Shown here one piece after another: positions 42,261-54,358 of a DNA stretch of 64,000 bases. The stretch spans positions 124,001 to 188,000 of the forward strand of contig NW_026570388.1 in NCBI RefSeq assembly GCF_019649055.1. Reading direction: 5' to 3'. The notes under the pieces were generated by a model. That model did no database searches. It was given only the letters and a program-made list of their open reading frames with translations, and was not told the DNA's origin. Source of the DNA: Paramacrobiotus metropolitanus. Taxonomy: Eukaryota > Tardigrada > Eutardigrada > Parachela > Macrobiotidae. The position numbers were made by a program, and so were the translations under genes. Numbering within the stretch: position 1 is the stretch's first letter; each line of letters opens with the position of its first letter.

Positions 42261-43045
42261 TAGAGCCCTGCACGAGCAGCAAAGTGCTGCTCAAATCGCT
42301 CGTTTTGCTTTTTTTAAACTTCCTGCTCGCTCAGCTCGCTCGCGCCCAAACCGCCGCTCGCTCGTCGCTCGTTTTCCAATTTTTATTCGCTTCCGCTCGC
42401 TCAACTCGCTCGTAATTTTATTTTGGCAAATCGGCTCGCTCTTGAGATCGGCAAAAATTTACGTATCAATTTTTTTGCACGAATTAATTATACCAAACTT
42501 TTCACCAACACAAAAAATCAGTACATAAGTGTAATTGGATGTTCAGAGACAATCACTTATATCTGCATACTGGTAGTCCGTTTCATTAGTTTTCATTTTT
42601 TTGCTAATACATTTCTATAATTTTCAACTGGATGTAGTTTTCTTAATTTAGCCTGAAATAAATACATATAATAGAATGCTCAAAAATTAAAATGCACCTG
42701 TCTTAGGAATCATTCAACTGATTCATAAACCCGTCAATTAATGTTTTTGTTGGCTACGAGTACAAAATATCAAAATTTAGTCCAGAGTCCCAACCGGTCT
42801 GAGAAAGTTAGTAAATAAATCTCTTCGCGCGAAGCGCGAAGGTGACGGTGGTTTAAGATCGTTTTCAGGTCGGTCAATGTAATTTTGTACTAGAAACTTC
42901 TGCAGTTCGCACAATGTCAGCCTGTAGGCTCGCGATCGCTCGCACCCGACCATCCCGCTCGCTCGGCTCGCTCGCAGTTTTTTTCTATTGCTCAGCTCGT
43001 TCGCAAATTCGCAAAACGACGCCTGCTCGCTCGTGCAGGGCTCTA
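42261..43045. mobile_element. Non-autonomous DNA transposon, hAT-like ends
   Basis: Starts TAGAGCCCTGCACGAGC and ends GCTCGTGCAGGGCTCTA, a 17-base perfect inverted repeat. Inside both ends are arrays of GCTCGCTC units; the centre (42420-42830) is AT-rich and has no transposase. The flanks GTAGTTATGTAC and GTAGTTACTA are similar but not an exact 8-base duplication. Confidence 0.7.
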
Positions 43046-45139
43046 GTAGTTACTATATTTTATCGCTGCAGGAGACACCCTGCTGCTTGCAGTATTGGAA
43101 ACCAGCATCTGTATCATCACAGGACGAGAAATTACTAGTATTTAAATAATTATTTATGTGACAGTCGTATCAGGGCGGTGCCCGGGCGCTCGGCTCTGAG
43201 CTCACGTCGGTCTCGGATTGGACCGCCGATTCGGAGCTGTCGAGCCGCTCTCGTGGAGCCGATCTCCATTCATCGGATTCCACCGATTCATTACGACGGA
43301 TTGGCCTCAGTGAAAGATTTCTAGATTTCACTTCGGTGTTTTCTGCTTTGTTTTTCACTGATGTTTTGCTCACGATGATTGATGTTTTTGTTTCGATCTA
43401 ATAAAATACGATTTTATTCGATCTTGTGATTTCATCGTCGATCCTCGCTCACAGAGACGTATCGCTCAGAATCGCACTCCTTTCAGCGGGCTTATGACTC
43501 AGCCCTTCTGACATTGGTTGGTTTTGGGTTTTTTCCTGTCTGGGCATTTGCACGCTTTTGCACGGCCTGCAGCACAGCTGTGCTGGCTGCAGGATCCGTT
43601 TTTTGGCAGTTGGTTTTTGGCTGGCGCGGAAGGCGCGATGTGTGTTCAGATTTCGGCATTAAAAGCCTACATCCGGGTTTGCTTTGTTCCGCCGTCGATG
43701 GTCGGTGCGCGCTTAGCCAGCGCCACCTGACAGTCGGCTCTCGAACACCCGATAGTCTCCGGATTGAGATGATTAAAGCGGTAGTAGTACACGAGCGAGC
43801 AAGCAAGCATGATAGCTGTACTTCAATCAAGCCGTTACGGCTACTGACATTAGCGAAATGTGTAACAAGAGTTAAGATATTGATATACCGACACAAACGT
43901 CTCGAAAGGAAGCGTTTAGTACCGACTCAGTATCAGCGAAGGATACAAAGTTCATTTTAAAAAGGGTGCCTAATACGGATTACACGGTATTAAGTCTGTG
44001 ATTAATTATTGAAAGCGAGCATAAACTTTGCTCTTGGGATGCTGAATGTTAAGCCAAAGGCCATTTCAGGTCAAACGCTTTCTTCTGCCGAAATATTCAC
44101 AATTTACACAGACATGTCCGTTCTGGTTCCAAGTTTAGTTTAGTTTCCTTCTTAATGGTTGTTCCAACTAATTTCCTGGAAAAGGACCAATCGATATTCG
44201 TTTTCCAACCGTTTTCTCCAACTTGATCCCTTTACAGAATTTCTGGGGACACAACTGCCAATTACTGTAAGGTGTCTATTCAATACTAGTTCGGTGATCA
44301 GTTTGGTCTTTGGAAAATTACTTTTGTCTAATTAATTCACTGGTGAACACCTCTGTAATTTAGCTTAATCTCGAAGTGCCTCTGGCTACACCTATTGGCA
44401 AATTAATTATATCAAGCAAAGTCAGATGATTCACGCTGGTGAGCACCGCTGCCTCCCTCTTTTTGCGTTGGATTTGGTCGAGGACCTGGTAACGCTGGAC
44501 AGAATAGAAAATGAGGAAACTGTATTTGCAATAATGCTGATGTCATGCCCTCTTGCTAATGCCCTATTGCTAAACTAGCGTCAGCCTTTTCAATAACCAC
44601 AGATTTTAAAAATGTTGATTGCGATGCTACACAGGATGATCACAATTACCGATTTTGACTTTTTTAGAATGCTGCTTAATCGAGGCAAAACCAAATGCTC
44701 TCTCTTCCAGTGAAGCTCAAATTAAACATAAATTATCTGTGGTATATTTGCATATCACGAGATTATTGGCATATCGTGAAAGTCACGATACAAACGACGA
44801 CTTAGCAACTGTGCGTTATTTCCTGTTGCTGTGTCTTTAGATGTTGTACTTCTCATTTAGTTGTCGTCTTGTACTAGTCGTAAAACGGTAATACTTATTA
44901 AAGTATTAGCCCGTACTTGGAGACATCACATTATCACAACAGGAATGGACTCAAAGAAGTTGTATATGTACAGCGGAAACTGTATGCTACAAACGTAGAT
45001 GAAGTTCTGCCGATAGATCTAGTTATTTCTTGTGAACCTTGGTTAAAGGACATTCTTTGGACCTGCATGTTTCAAAATTTGGATCTCCAGCACGGACAGC
45101 AAATTTTCGGCTGGCCCGGCTGAGTGGCTTTCAATCAGA
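43046..45139. other. Intergenic; one Ser/Glu/Arg-rich minus-strand frame
   Basis: The frame 43170-43373 (minus; MSKTSVKNKAENTEV...) reads like the charged N-terminus of a protein and is preceded by plausible leader sequence, but it ends without a domain. Frames at 43492-43960 overlap on both strands and are not convincing. Nothing else seen. Confidence 0.3.
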
Positions 45140-46129
45140 ATGACCCTGGCCTGTAATTCAACGATTCTAGTAGACCATACAAACAAACATCAGTACATGG
45201 AATATAACCCGTCCCCCAACGGCACAACCGGGCTGGATACCGCTGCTGATTACGATAGCCGGTATCTCCTGTATCTCCATCATCCTGAACCTGGGTATGC
45301 CTTTAATCCAAGCCCTACCGCGCACTCGCATCACCTCATTCACGGTGTACCTGATAGCTATATCTTTTGAGCACATTGTCTACGTCATTACCACTCGCCC
45401 GTTGGGCCTCATGGCAGCCGTTAGCGGGTCTTCCCGGGTGGCTATTTTGTGTGTGTCCTGTACAACTACGTGCAGTTTGTCGTCAGTCAAGTGCCGGTGT
45501 TACTGCACGTCCTCATTGCTGTTGATCGTCTGCGGGCGGTAAATTGTTTGCCATCGTACCGCGGCAGTCATGTTAACCGTCGCAAAATACCATGCTTGTT
45601 ATGTTTATCTGTTCTGGTCTACGTTCATGTCGTGCAGTTTCCCATGTTCTTGCTGGAGTTTTTCTATTACAGTCCACTGAAACGTCGGAAAGTATGTCTG
45701 CTGGCGGCCGGTGTACTGATACAATGGAGAGCCGTGGATATCGTCATACATCGCTTTATACCACTGCTCCTGGTTATCGGCATCTATATCGGTATCGCTA
45801 TTCAGCGATGGAAGAAGAAACGCCTAATTGATAACCGGAGTAATCCTGCTGCCTCCAATAACTCACGTTTTATGGTAAGCGCACCAACGCTACGAAGACG
45901 GAAGAGAACAGAGTCGGCTGTAAAAAAGCGACAAGTGAAGCCCTTCATTGTGCTGACGTCCACCGCCATTTCGGTATTTTTTTGTTGGTCACCAGCGGAT
46001 GTTTACTGGAGTCTGTTGTTCTTGGGACTGAGGCTGCCTTCGTGGTGGTACAGCGCAGTGACCGTGTTATACAATCTGCAAATAATTTTTAATCCTTTAA
46101 TGTGGCTGATCAGCTTAAGATTAAAGTAA
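45140..46129 (+). CDS. Orphan rhodopsin-like GPCR with two frame breaks
   Basis: Full seven-helix receptor similar throughout to the one at 40529-41509 but in three frames. The first break is one extra G in a GGG run near 45227, just before helix 1; the second is a missing G in a GGG run near 45428, before the PGG...C block of the first extracellular loop. From 45449 the frame is intact to the stop (VDRLRAVN, CWSPADVYW, NPLMWLISLRLK). Either a pseudogene or, given the homopolymer positions, a consensus error. Confidence 0.75.
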
Positions 46130-47235
46130 TGTCGTGACATAATTTTTTCCGGAAGAGTTTATAATTTTTGTATCATGCGCTGACATCCGCGGCTATCGTT
46201 GTGTTATTTCACGCATAGGTATTTTTGTGTCTTGATAAAACGACTGCGATGCATAACTGCCGGTGTTCGTAAATTCTTTGTTTGCAGTTCATAACCCTGC
46301 TTGTTAGGAAGCAGCCGCAGCTGCAAAATTGCAGATCGTGACGTTGTTACCGTTCCTTGAGGTGGATTAGAAATCCTAGCTCCAACCTTTAAAGCTAATT
46401 GTGCCTCCAATAATGGCATATTCAAAATGCCAGACCTGGAGGAACCCCGATACTGGTAAATACAGATTCTGTACTTGCAAAAGTTTTACCAACATACGCA
46501 CAAAACTAATTAACACCTTCAACAGGTGCAAGTGTTTTCAGCAAATTTCTCCAGCACAAATCACCTGACTCCGCTATACGATACATCCAGCGAATTAAAA
46601 TTGTTTAAAATTGCTGTCACATGGATACATACAACGAATTGCAACTGTTTAAAATTTCTGTTATATGTTCTAAGAAAAATCGAGATCGTTATTTAATGCG
46701 ATTGTTCGGCGCGTCAGCTGAGGATATCACGAGAAAGCGGATAGTGCAACATTTTCCAATAAACGGAAGTAATTACACTGGTGGACCCCGCAGGAAATTC
46801 TTAGATACGCAATTTTACCAAGAAACTGCGCCATTGCAAAATTGGATAATTTAATTTTGTAATTGCTGTTCAAGAATACCACAAGGTATAATTAAAAATA
46901 TTGATCAGACAGACAGTGAGCTGAGTTTTTATAGCATCGACAAAGATAAAACGTTTGTAGCCTACAAAAGTACGAACAGGATTGAATCAATTTTCCTGCT
47001 GGAGCTCGTTGGACAGTCATTTAATTTTTTGCCACGACTACGTAAAACTTTGTACCGTTTCCGGGAACCTGCTTATTTTGTAATAATTCTTCTGTGAGCG
47101 ATTTTTTATTGCGTAGTTCAACTACTTATTAGTAGAACATCAATTTCCTTAGTAAGTGTCCATCGCACTGTGTACAATCATAATTCCGCCAACAGCACTA
47201 CCAGAATTTGATCGTGCAACGGATAATTAAAGAGA
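46130..47235. other. Intergenic, unassigned
   Basis: Short frames (46204-46425 minus, 46621-46854 plus) without domains. Confidence 0.35.
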
Positions 47236-48201
47236 ATGGAAGCCGGCTTTAATACCACTGTCCTCCGTAATACGACATCATCTGCCCACGCTCAACAGAC
47301 ATATCGCGGTTGGACGCCTATACTGATTATACAACTGCTGCTGGCCTGCGCTTCCGTGGTACTCAATTTAGCGATGCTGATCGTGCAGTTCCTACCCCAG
47401 ACGCAAGTGACAGCCTTTACCATATATTTAGTCGCCATCGCCATTGGTCACATCGTGGTACAACTTGTCACCAAACCGTTTAGTTTAATCAACTACGTCA
47501 CCGGGAGAGTTCCCGGTGGTCAATCACTGTGCGCTTTCTACGTCTATTTCCAGTTCGTCTTCAGTATGATTCCGGTACTGCTACACGTCTTGATCGCCAT
47601 CAACCGTCTGTGGGCCGTCACGTATCCGGTGTCGTACAATCAGCGACATAATAAAAAGACGGCCAGTCTGTTATGCTTGGGCGTTGTGGCCTACGTCCAT
47701 GTGGTGCCGCTGGCCGTCTTCATGCTGGAATTTTTCTACTTTGGCCCAACCGATAAGTTTACCAGCTGCCAACCGGGGGCGGGCGGTATAATCGAATGGC
47801 GACGCGCTGATTTTGTTCTGCATCGGGTAATTCCGCTAGCACTGGTCATCGGCGTCTATATCTACGTGATGGCGAAACGCTGGACAAAACGACGAATTGG
47901 TGGACAAATCGAAGGCAACCGGTCAACGGATCACAATTCTTCCAACAAGCCGGTTGCCGGTGGACATCCAGCGTCAACGGAGCTGCAGAGTTCAGTGGTT
48001 CGACGACGCAAAGTGAAACCATATATAGTGTTAACGGTGACCTCGATTAGCGTGCTGATGTGCTGGGTGCCGTCAGATGTGTACTGGGCGCTGGTGTACC
48101 TCTACATGACCCCGCCCACCTGGGTGCATACTGTAACATCGACCATGTATTCCGTTCAAACGGTATTCGACCCTTTAATGTGGCTGTTCAGCATGCGATA
48201 A
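47236..48201 (+). CDS. Orphan rhodopsin-like GPCR
   Basis: 321 residues from ATG 47236 (MEAGFNTTVL), single exon, intact. Seven helices; Cys in GGQSLC and in SCQPGAGG for the extracellular disulfide. NRLWAV replaces DRY, CWVPSD in helix 6, DPLMWLF in helix 7. The third loop is basic and ends RRRKVKPY. Forms a subgroup with 49099-50088, which also ends in FSMR. Confidence 0.88.
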   Translation: MEAGFNTTVLRNTTSSAHAQQTYRGWTPILIIQLLLACASVVLNLAMLIVQFLPQTQVTAFTIYLVAIAIGHIVVQLVTKPFSLINYVTGRVPGGQSLCAFYVYFQFVFSMIPVLLHVLIAINRLWAVTYPVSYNQRHNKKTASLLCLGVVAYVHVVPLAVFMLEFFYFGPTDKFTSCQPGAGGIIEWRRADFVLHRVIPLALVIGVYIYVMAKRWTKRRIGGQIEGNRSTDHNSSNKPVAGGHPASTELQSSVVRRRKVKPYIVLTVTSISVLMCWVPSDVYWALVYLYMTPPTWVHTVTSTMYSVQTVFDPLMWLFSMR

Positions 48202-49098
48202 AATTAATTATGTCTACTTTATTATAAATTGAAGCACTCTACTTTGTTTTAACTAAAAAGCGGATATTTAATTAGTACCTAATTATTTAGTTCCTGGCTC
48301 GGGTAGTTTTGGTACCGTATTAAAGAATGGTTTGCCGGGTAACTTGTAATGCTGCTTATTGCGCATATCACAATGAAGGATGCAGCGAAAGTTAAACGAT
48401 TATTTTCGGCAGTTATAAAGAGCTGCTACGCATAAATGGAAACTCGAGTAGATTTCCGATGCGCCATTCAATTACTTATTTGATTAGGAATTTATTGACT
48501 TTAGCAGCGCATTATCTTCCCGGGGGTGCAGTTATCATATATTCTCTAAGAACATGTTATTGCTGTTCATGGAAACAGGAAAGTAGAAAAAAATTCATTT
48601 AATCACAGTTCACATGGATCTCAATAAGGTACCGTCCGTCTGTTAATTCCAACAGACAGCAATGCTGCGAACTGTTAAGTCGTGTGATTGCTTTTTCCAT
48701 GAAAAATCGGTAAAAACCATACAGTATTGAAATCGGAAAAGCTATTAAGTTTGAAATAATTGGAAATGACATTTTCATTACGTATCTGTTGTATGTCGCT
48801 GTTAGGCGCCGAAAAACAGTAAACCAGGCCTGCCGTACTTAAACGCGCTTTCTAGCAAGCAGAGATCATATTTATTATTGTTGTAAGCGTGCAGGTATGC
48901 GCTTGTAGCCTTTCCCTTTAAATACTAAATCAACAAACAGTGTGAGGCATCGATAAGTAGCCTGTATACAGGTTTTAGATTTTTAGCAGCGGTAACTCCC
49001 ATAATCAAATTATTCTTTTAACGTTGCCAGTTACACAGCTGGGTATGTATTGCCGGCATTTATAGCTTTGTCTCCATACGGTCATAAGACTCATAACA
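48202..49098. other. Intergenic between two tandem GPCRs
   Basis: AT-rich, no frames of note. Confidence 0.4.
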
Positions 49099-50088
49099 AT
49101 GGCAGCGATGAACAACACCAGTATAATTGTGCATAACGCAACGTTATTTTTAACGCAAGCCGCTCCGCAAGGCTGGTCTCCGCTGGTCATCACACAGCTG
49201 TTATTAGCCTGTGCCGGTGTCGCACTGAATGGCATGATGTTGGTCCTGCAGTGCCTTCCACAGACGCAGGTGACATCGTTCACAATATACCTGATCTTCA
49301 TCTCCATCGGCCATATCGTCGTTCTACTGACCATGCGACCCATCGGTATGACGAATTCTGTGACGGGAATGTGGCCTGGTGGTTCAACGGTCTGTGTCAT
49401 TTACGGGTACGGTGGATTTGTGGCCCAAACGGTTCCGGCTTTGATACACGTCCTGATCTCAGTCAACCGCTTTTGGGCGGTTACGTATCCGGTCTCGTAT
49501 AGTCACCAGCACACGAAGAAGACGGCTCTCTTGCTGTGCCTCGGCGTCGTGGCGTACGTTCACGTAATTCACTTTCCTCTTTTTCTGGTGGAATTTTTTT
49601 ATTACATTCCACCAGGAAAATCCAAGGCCTGTCAGCAAGTTTCGGCGGGTGGTATCATTGCATGGCGACGCGCTGATTTTGTCCTTCACCGAGTGCTTCC
49701 TCTTCTAATCATTCTCGGAACGTACGTTTATGTGATCATAAAGCGATGGAAAAAGCAGAGGGTTGGGAATCAGCAGATTGAAAAGAATCCATCCGCGGAG
49801 CAGAATACCACCTCCACTACACGAGCGACCACAGGAGACAGTGCTCGGCAAAGAGCACGAGCACCGCCACCACAGCGGTTAGGAAACCGGCGCCGGCGAG
49901 TGAAACCATATTTAGTGCTGACCTTAACATCCATTACCGTTTTCGTCTGCTGGATTCCGCCGGATGTCTACTGGGCAATGACGTACATGAGCGCTCGACC
50001 ACCGTGGTGGGTGGCCACATTAATAGGGACATTGTTTTCCGTCCAAATGGTATTTGATCCTTTGATGTGGCTCTTTAGTATGCGATAG
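49099..50088 (+). CDS. Orphan rhodopsin-like GPCR
   Basis: 329 residues from ATG 49099 (MAAMNNTSII), single exon, intact. Same architecture as the previous receptor with a longer third intracellular loop rich in Arg, Thr and Pro. Motifs: NRFWAV, CWIPPDVYW, DPLMWLFSMR. Tandem duplicate of 47236-48201 on the same strand. Confidence 0.88.
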   Translation: MAAMNNTSIIVHNATLFLTQAAPQGWSPLVITQLLLACAGVALNGMMLVLQCLPQTQVTSFTIYLIFISIGHIVVLLTMRPIGMTNSVTGMWPGGSTVCVIYGYGGFVAQTVPALIHVLISVNRFWAVTYPVSYSHQHTKKTALLLCLGVVAYVHVIHFPLFLVEFFYYIPPGKSKACQQVSAGGIIAWRRADFVLHRVLPLLIILGTYVYVIIKRWKKQRVGNQQIEKNPSAEQNTTSTTRATTGDSARQRARAPPPQRLGNRRRRVKPYLVLTLTSITVFVCWIPPDVYWAMTYMSARPPWWVATLIGTLFSVQMVFDPLMWLFSMR

Positions 50089-51667
50089 AATGTCACGTTA
50101 CAATTCTACTGTATTTTTGGTTGTGCTCCTTTAATTCTGATGCAAAGTGGTCTGTATACGGTTGACCATCAAATTTAAGCTGCGGCTGTAATAAGAGCTT
50201 GCAAATATGTCTTTATTGAATATGAAATGAAATGCAAAGGTTTCGGTTACGCTGTAAAGTCACTGCCATCGGTAGTTTGATTTAATCTTTGTTCGTTTGT
50301 TTTCTTAACTTTTAAAGTTTGTACTTACGTTAGAAAGCGCACAGTGTCTGATCGCTGTTCTGGTGACGTAGTTCTTAAGCCGAAGTTCCGAACGGTTTGG
50401 TGACAATCTGCATCACGATGCGCTGTGTCGCGATTTCGACCAGGTATATGATGCGCTTTTGGTAGGAACTACACGATCAGCATCGCTGGACTTAGCACCA
50501 CAAGCGCACAAGGCAAGAGCAGTTGTATGATCCCAACTAGCTGGTGGTTGGGAAACATATCAGCACCGACCGAGCCCCGTTATCGCTCCCCGTTGGTTTT
50601 GGGTTTGTAGAATTGAAGAAGTGTAACGGAACGCTTTTCTTGTCTACAAGACAAATTTTTGGTCCTGACGAAGGTTTAATTGCAGCATCTCACGGCGCCC
50701 GATGCAAATTATGTAGAACATGCAGGCGCCTTACCATGCACGTATTGAACTTCGCTACTTACCGTCGTTTCACGAAGAATGTTGCTTGAATATCGGCATC
50801 GATAACACAGAATTATATTCTTTGCACGAGCAAAGTATTTATAGTTTGAAAGCACAAATGATACTTTTGGCTGACAATGAAATAGAAGCTCTATGTTCTA
50901 ATGGTACTCGTAAAACTAACACTAACTACATAATTACGTAACTAGCATAAAAATCGGGAAACTGCAGAGTGCGTACAGATACAGTGAACTGCAATTTGGA
51001 GTTAGCGCATCTGTCCGTGTATATGGCGAATGGCGTTATCGGTTGTGACGTTTACTGAAAACTGCATTGCCTATGAGGTCACACATTTTGCTTTTACAAC
51101 CCTCTCTTGAACAAGCAGAAGTAGAACAGACGAAAACAGCCAATACAAAAGTAGTACTCGTGAATTTCTAGATGCTCTCGACGGTCTGCCTTTGTCGACT
51201 GTTTATAATACAGCTAAAAGTCTTTCCCGTCAATAACTGTCCTTAATTACCTTCGGTTACACTAAGCTTCTACGACGCAATTGCTGTTTCGGAAAAAAAT
51301 GCGGATCATTTTAGCAATCACCAGTAATTACTTTTTTCCATCAGAAAAGGTTCCTCTCTTTGCTTTCCAGTAACGGTAGCAGCTGATGCACCAGTCGTAC
51401 AAAATGACGCTCTCAGCTTTAACATGTGATGTGAAGTTTAAGCGAACTAAATTAATTAGTCACCTGAAGAAATTTTATATGGTCTAATCTAATTATTGAG
51501 TCAGGAAGAGTAACGCTAAAATCGAGTTCAACCTCAGAACGCCGGAGACGGTGAATCATGCCGTTAACATGCCATGACGTCTGCGACTGTCATTGGTATT
51601 TAAAGTGTTTACTGGTTTTAGATACTGTATCTACTGTATTTACCGCTACGTAAATACGCACATCCTT
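50089..51667. other. Intergenic, unassigned
   Basis: Frames 50544-50789 and 50720-50941 are short and featureless. Nothing supportable. Confidence 0.35.
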
Positions 51668-51955
51668 TTATTTGCATTTATGTCTACCTTGAACGCGGAC
51701 AATGTAAGATCCATTCATAGCCCGCTGTAGTAGTGGGTCATACATCACCGGCTTATAATCAGAGTTTGTTGGCACTGGAAAATAACTGGCACCGCCATCG
51801 CTGTTCCAGTTAAGATATCCGGCGTTATAATAACTTAACTGATGATTCTGTGACAGGATAACACGTTGAACACAAGAAATAGCAATAAAACAATGCCAGT
51901 ATAATTTCACAAACGTATAACGATTTCCCATCCTGATATTGATGTACTGGTACAT
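51668..51955 (-). CDS. Small hypothetical protein or exon
   Basis: 95 codons; the C-terminal half (SYYNAGYLNWNSDGGASYF, DPLLQRAMNGSYIV) reads as structured protein, the N-terminal half less so. It may be a single exon of a larger gene or a decayed fragment. No family recognised. Confidence 0.25.
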   Translation of the reverse strand: MYQYINIRMGNRYTFVKLYWHCFIAISCVQRVILSQNHQLSYYNAGYLNWNSDGGASYFPVPTNSDYKPVMYDPLLQRAMNGSYIVRVQGRHKCK

Positions 51956-53114
51956 TTACTGCGTATGGCTTGTAGCTGGATGATCAAACCCCGCAAAAAT
52001 TAGCAAAATTCTTACTGGACGCAATTGAACGCCACATTAGTGCGATGGCGTTGCGGTTCAAAGAACCAGGTTCAAAACACAAGCGATCATTTACATTTCT
52101 GTACAAAAAAGAGGTACGAGCATGACCTTTGACACATTGCGGAGACCGATCGACTGTGAATCGTCAGTGCCACCATGGAATACGACTGATCTTTAATGCG
52201 ATTACGCCTCCGGAATGATGCATTTACATACTGACACATGTTCGTAATGCTGAATTAAACATTAGCATTAAGCCCAAATATTACTTACTCTGTATATTAT
52301 ATGTACAGTACTAGTACATCAGCTGCAGCTATAATTACATTATATTACACAAAAGATACTACACAAAAACTCATGAATTATTATGTTTATTAGTTAATAT
52401 ATGATAATCATATTTGATTTGTTGATATTGTTTTCGTGACGCTGTCCACTACTCTGTATACTCAAGCTTAATAAAGATTTATACTCGTATAATCATTTGT
52501 CTGTATCCAGTTATGAAGTAAAATTGTTGGACTGACGCTTGATACTTGATAGTTGCTGGGCACGGTTTTGCTCGACTTAATCGTTTCTTATATTCAGTGT
52601 TATTCGCTGCATAGTTACTGGAATGCTTATTACTCGTACTTACGTATAACTGTATAAGTAAACCCGCGCAGGCGTATTGTTTATAACTTTACTTTTATTA
52701 GTGTAAACCCGCGCAGGCGTATTGTTATGTGTAATGGCAGATGCATAATGGCAGATGGAGAGACTGTATAAGTTAACCACTAGCATAATCTGTAGTTTGT
52801 GTGAAAACATTTTTACGACTCAGATACATGACCTGCATCCGTAATTTTGTATGAGTACGTGCATGACACATTACAAGTTTCAGTTGACAAAAAAACAGGG
52901 TTGCGCTTATGTTGTGTGCATTTCTGAAATTATTATGAGTCTTTGTTGAAGTTGCTTCTGTGAAGCAATCTGTTTAATTCTACTGTTCGTTGCTGTGTTG
53001 CTAAATGCAGTCATTGCCGCGCTTATCTCAAGAATCAATGTATTACTTGAACACGCCTGTGCACGAAATTTTAAAAATTTATAAATAATTTTGGAAAGGA
53101 AAACATTTATTGTA
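51956..53114. other. Intergenic with a 24-base direct repeat
   Basis: GTAAACCCGCGCAGGCGTAT plus TGTT occurs at 52658-52681 and 52703-52726, 45 bases apart. No gene seen. Confidence 0.5.
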
Positions 53115-54358
53115 TCACCAGTTTGTGTTATTAATATCATGCAACGGTGCCGCTCCGTTTTTTGCTTGCACCGAATACAAAAACGTTTCCGCTAAGATGT
53201 ACAATGTCTTCCCCGCCCAGGCAATATTGGCCACTGGTCCGGCGGACGGAATGACGATGGTGTCGATATACACTCCTCCCGGGGTGTACACGCGGACTCC
53301 ATTGCTGACGGTCACGTAAATGTTGCCCTTCTCGTCCACTTTGACCGTATCCGGCACACCGACGCCGGTGCCCGTGGAAATGGGATCCATCTCGGTCAAC
53401 ACGGGAACACCCTTGCTGCCTTTGGACATGGCGAAGACGTGCATGACAATGGGAACGGTCGGGTCCGTTGAACCGTTGCCGATTTGGAATCCTAGTCGTT
53501 GATAAAAATTGTCAATCCTACGTGCATGTGTGGCCCATTGTATCGGGGGCGCTTAAGAGAAATATTGACATGTATTGAAAAAGTCTTGTACCTGAGTTGG
53601 CGACATACAACCGAGATCCGTCGGCGGACGGCGAAAGCCCATTTGGCCGGTAGTTCGAGGGAAAAAACCAAATGCGTGTGACATTCAAACTTCGTCTGTC
53701 GGCGAAATAAACAGCAGGCGGCATGGTGTTCTCGGGACGGAAGTTTTGATAGTATCCATATGGTGGATCGGTGAAAAAGTAGCCATCGTACTGGTCGCTT
53801 AAAACAACATCGTTTGGACTGCTAAAATCTGGGTTTGGATCTGCGGTCCCGAAAGGCCGCACAATTTGCAAAGGCTGCAAAGGGGGCAAAAAGGTAAGTT
53901 ATATCCTACCTACCCATGAACAGCATGTCACTTACGATTTTTGTAGCCACGAGTGTTTCGATATTCAGCCTCATCAATGATCCCGGCGTCGAGTTATACC
54001 CTTGCGAACAATAGACAATTTCCTTCAGATTAATGCGTGCACCTCCATTAGCCATCAGAATCGGGGGATTGGTTGTCACTGTGACCGGCGTGGCATTGGG
54101 CGTGGTCACATTCAGTTTGGAAATGCGGATGTTCTGTCCACCGCTGCTGTCGGTAAAACGGTTGGACGAGAAGTAGAGCTCATTGGTCGTCTCCACAAAC
54201 ACCGGTCCTTCGTGGAATATCGCCTCGGTTGACTGTGATACTTGCTTAAATGTACTCATATCTACAATGTCCGATAAGGACATTGCCGTGTTTCCGGCAT
54301 AGTTTTGCGCGACAGACAGGCTGACGTGCACCAGAAAGGTAAATATTTTCCAGAACAT
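53115..54358 (-). CDS. Secreted SMP-30/gluconolactonase-like protein, three exons
   Basis: Exons 54358-53936, 53874-53592 and 53491-53115 join in frame. Signal peptide MFWKIFTFLVHVSLSVAQ at ATG 54358. The beta-propeller metal-binding positions of the SMP-30/lactonase family are visible: Glu in HEGPVFVE, Asn in SSPNDVVLS, Asn/Asp in RPNGLSPSADG and Asp in VPDTVKVDEKG. These enzymes hydrolyse lactones or related esters with a divalent cation. Introns are 61 and 100 bases. About 360 residues, a normal length. A decayed copy lies at 62935-63538. Confidence 0.82.
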
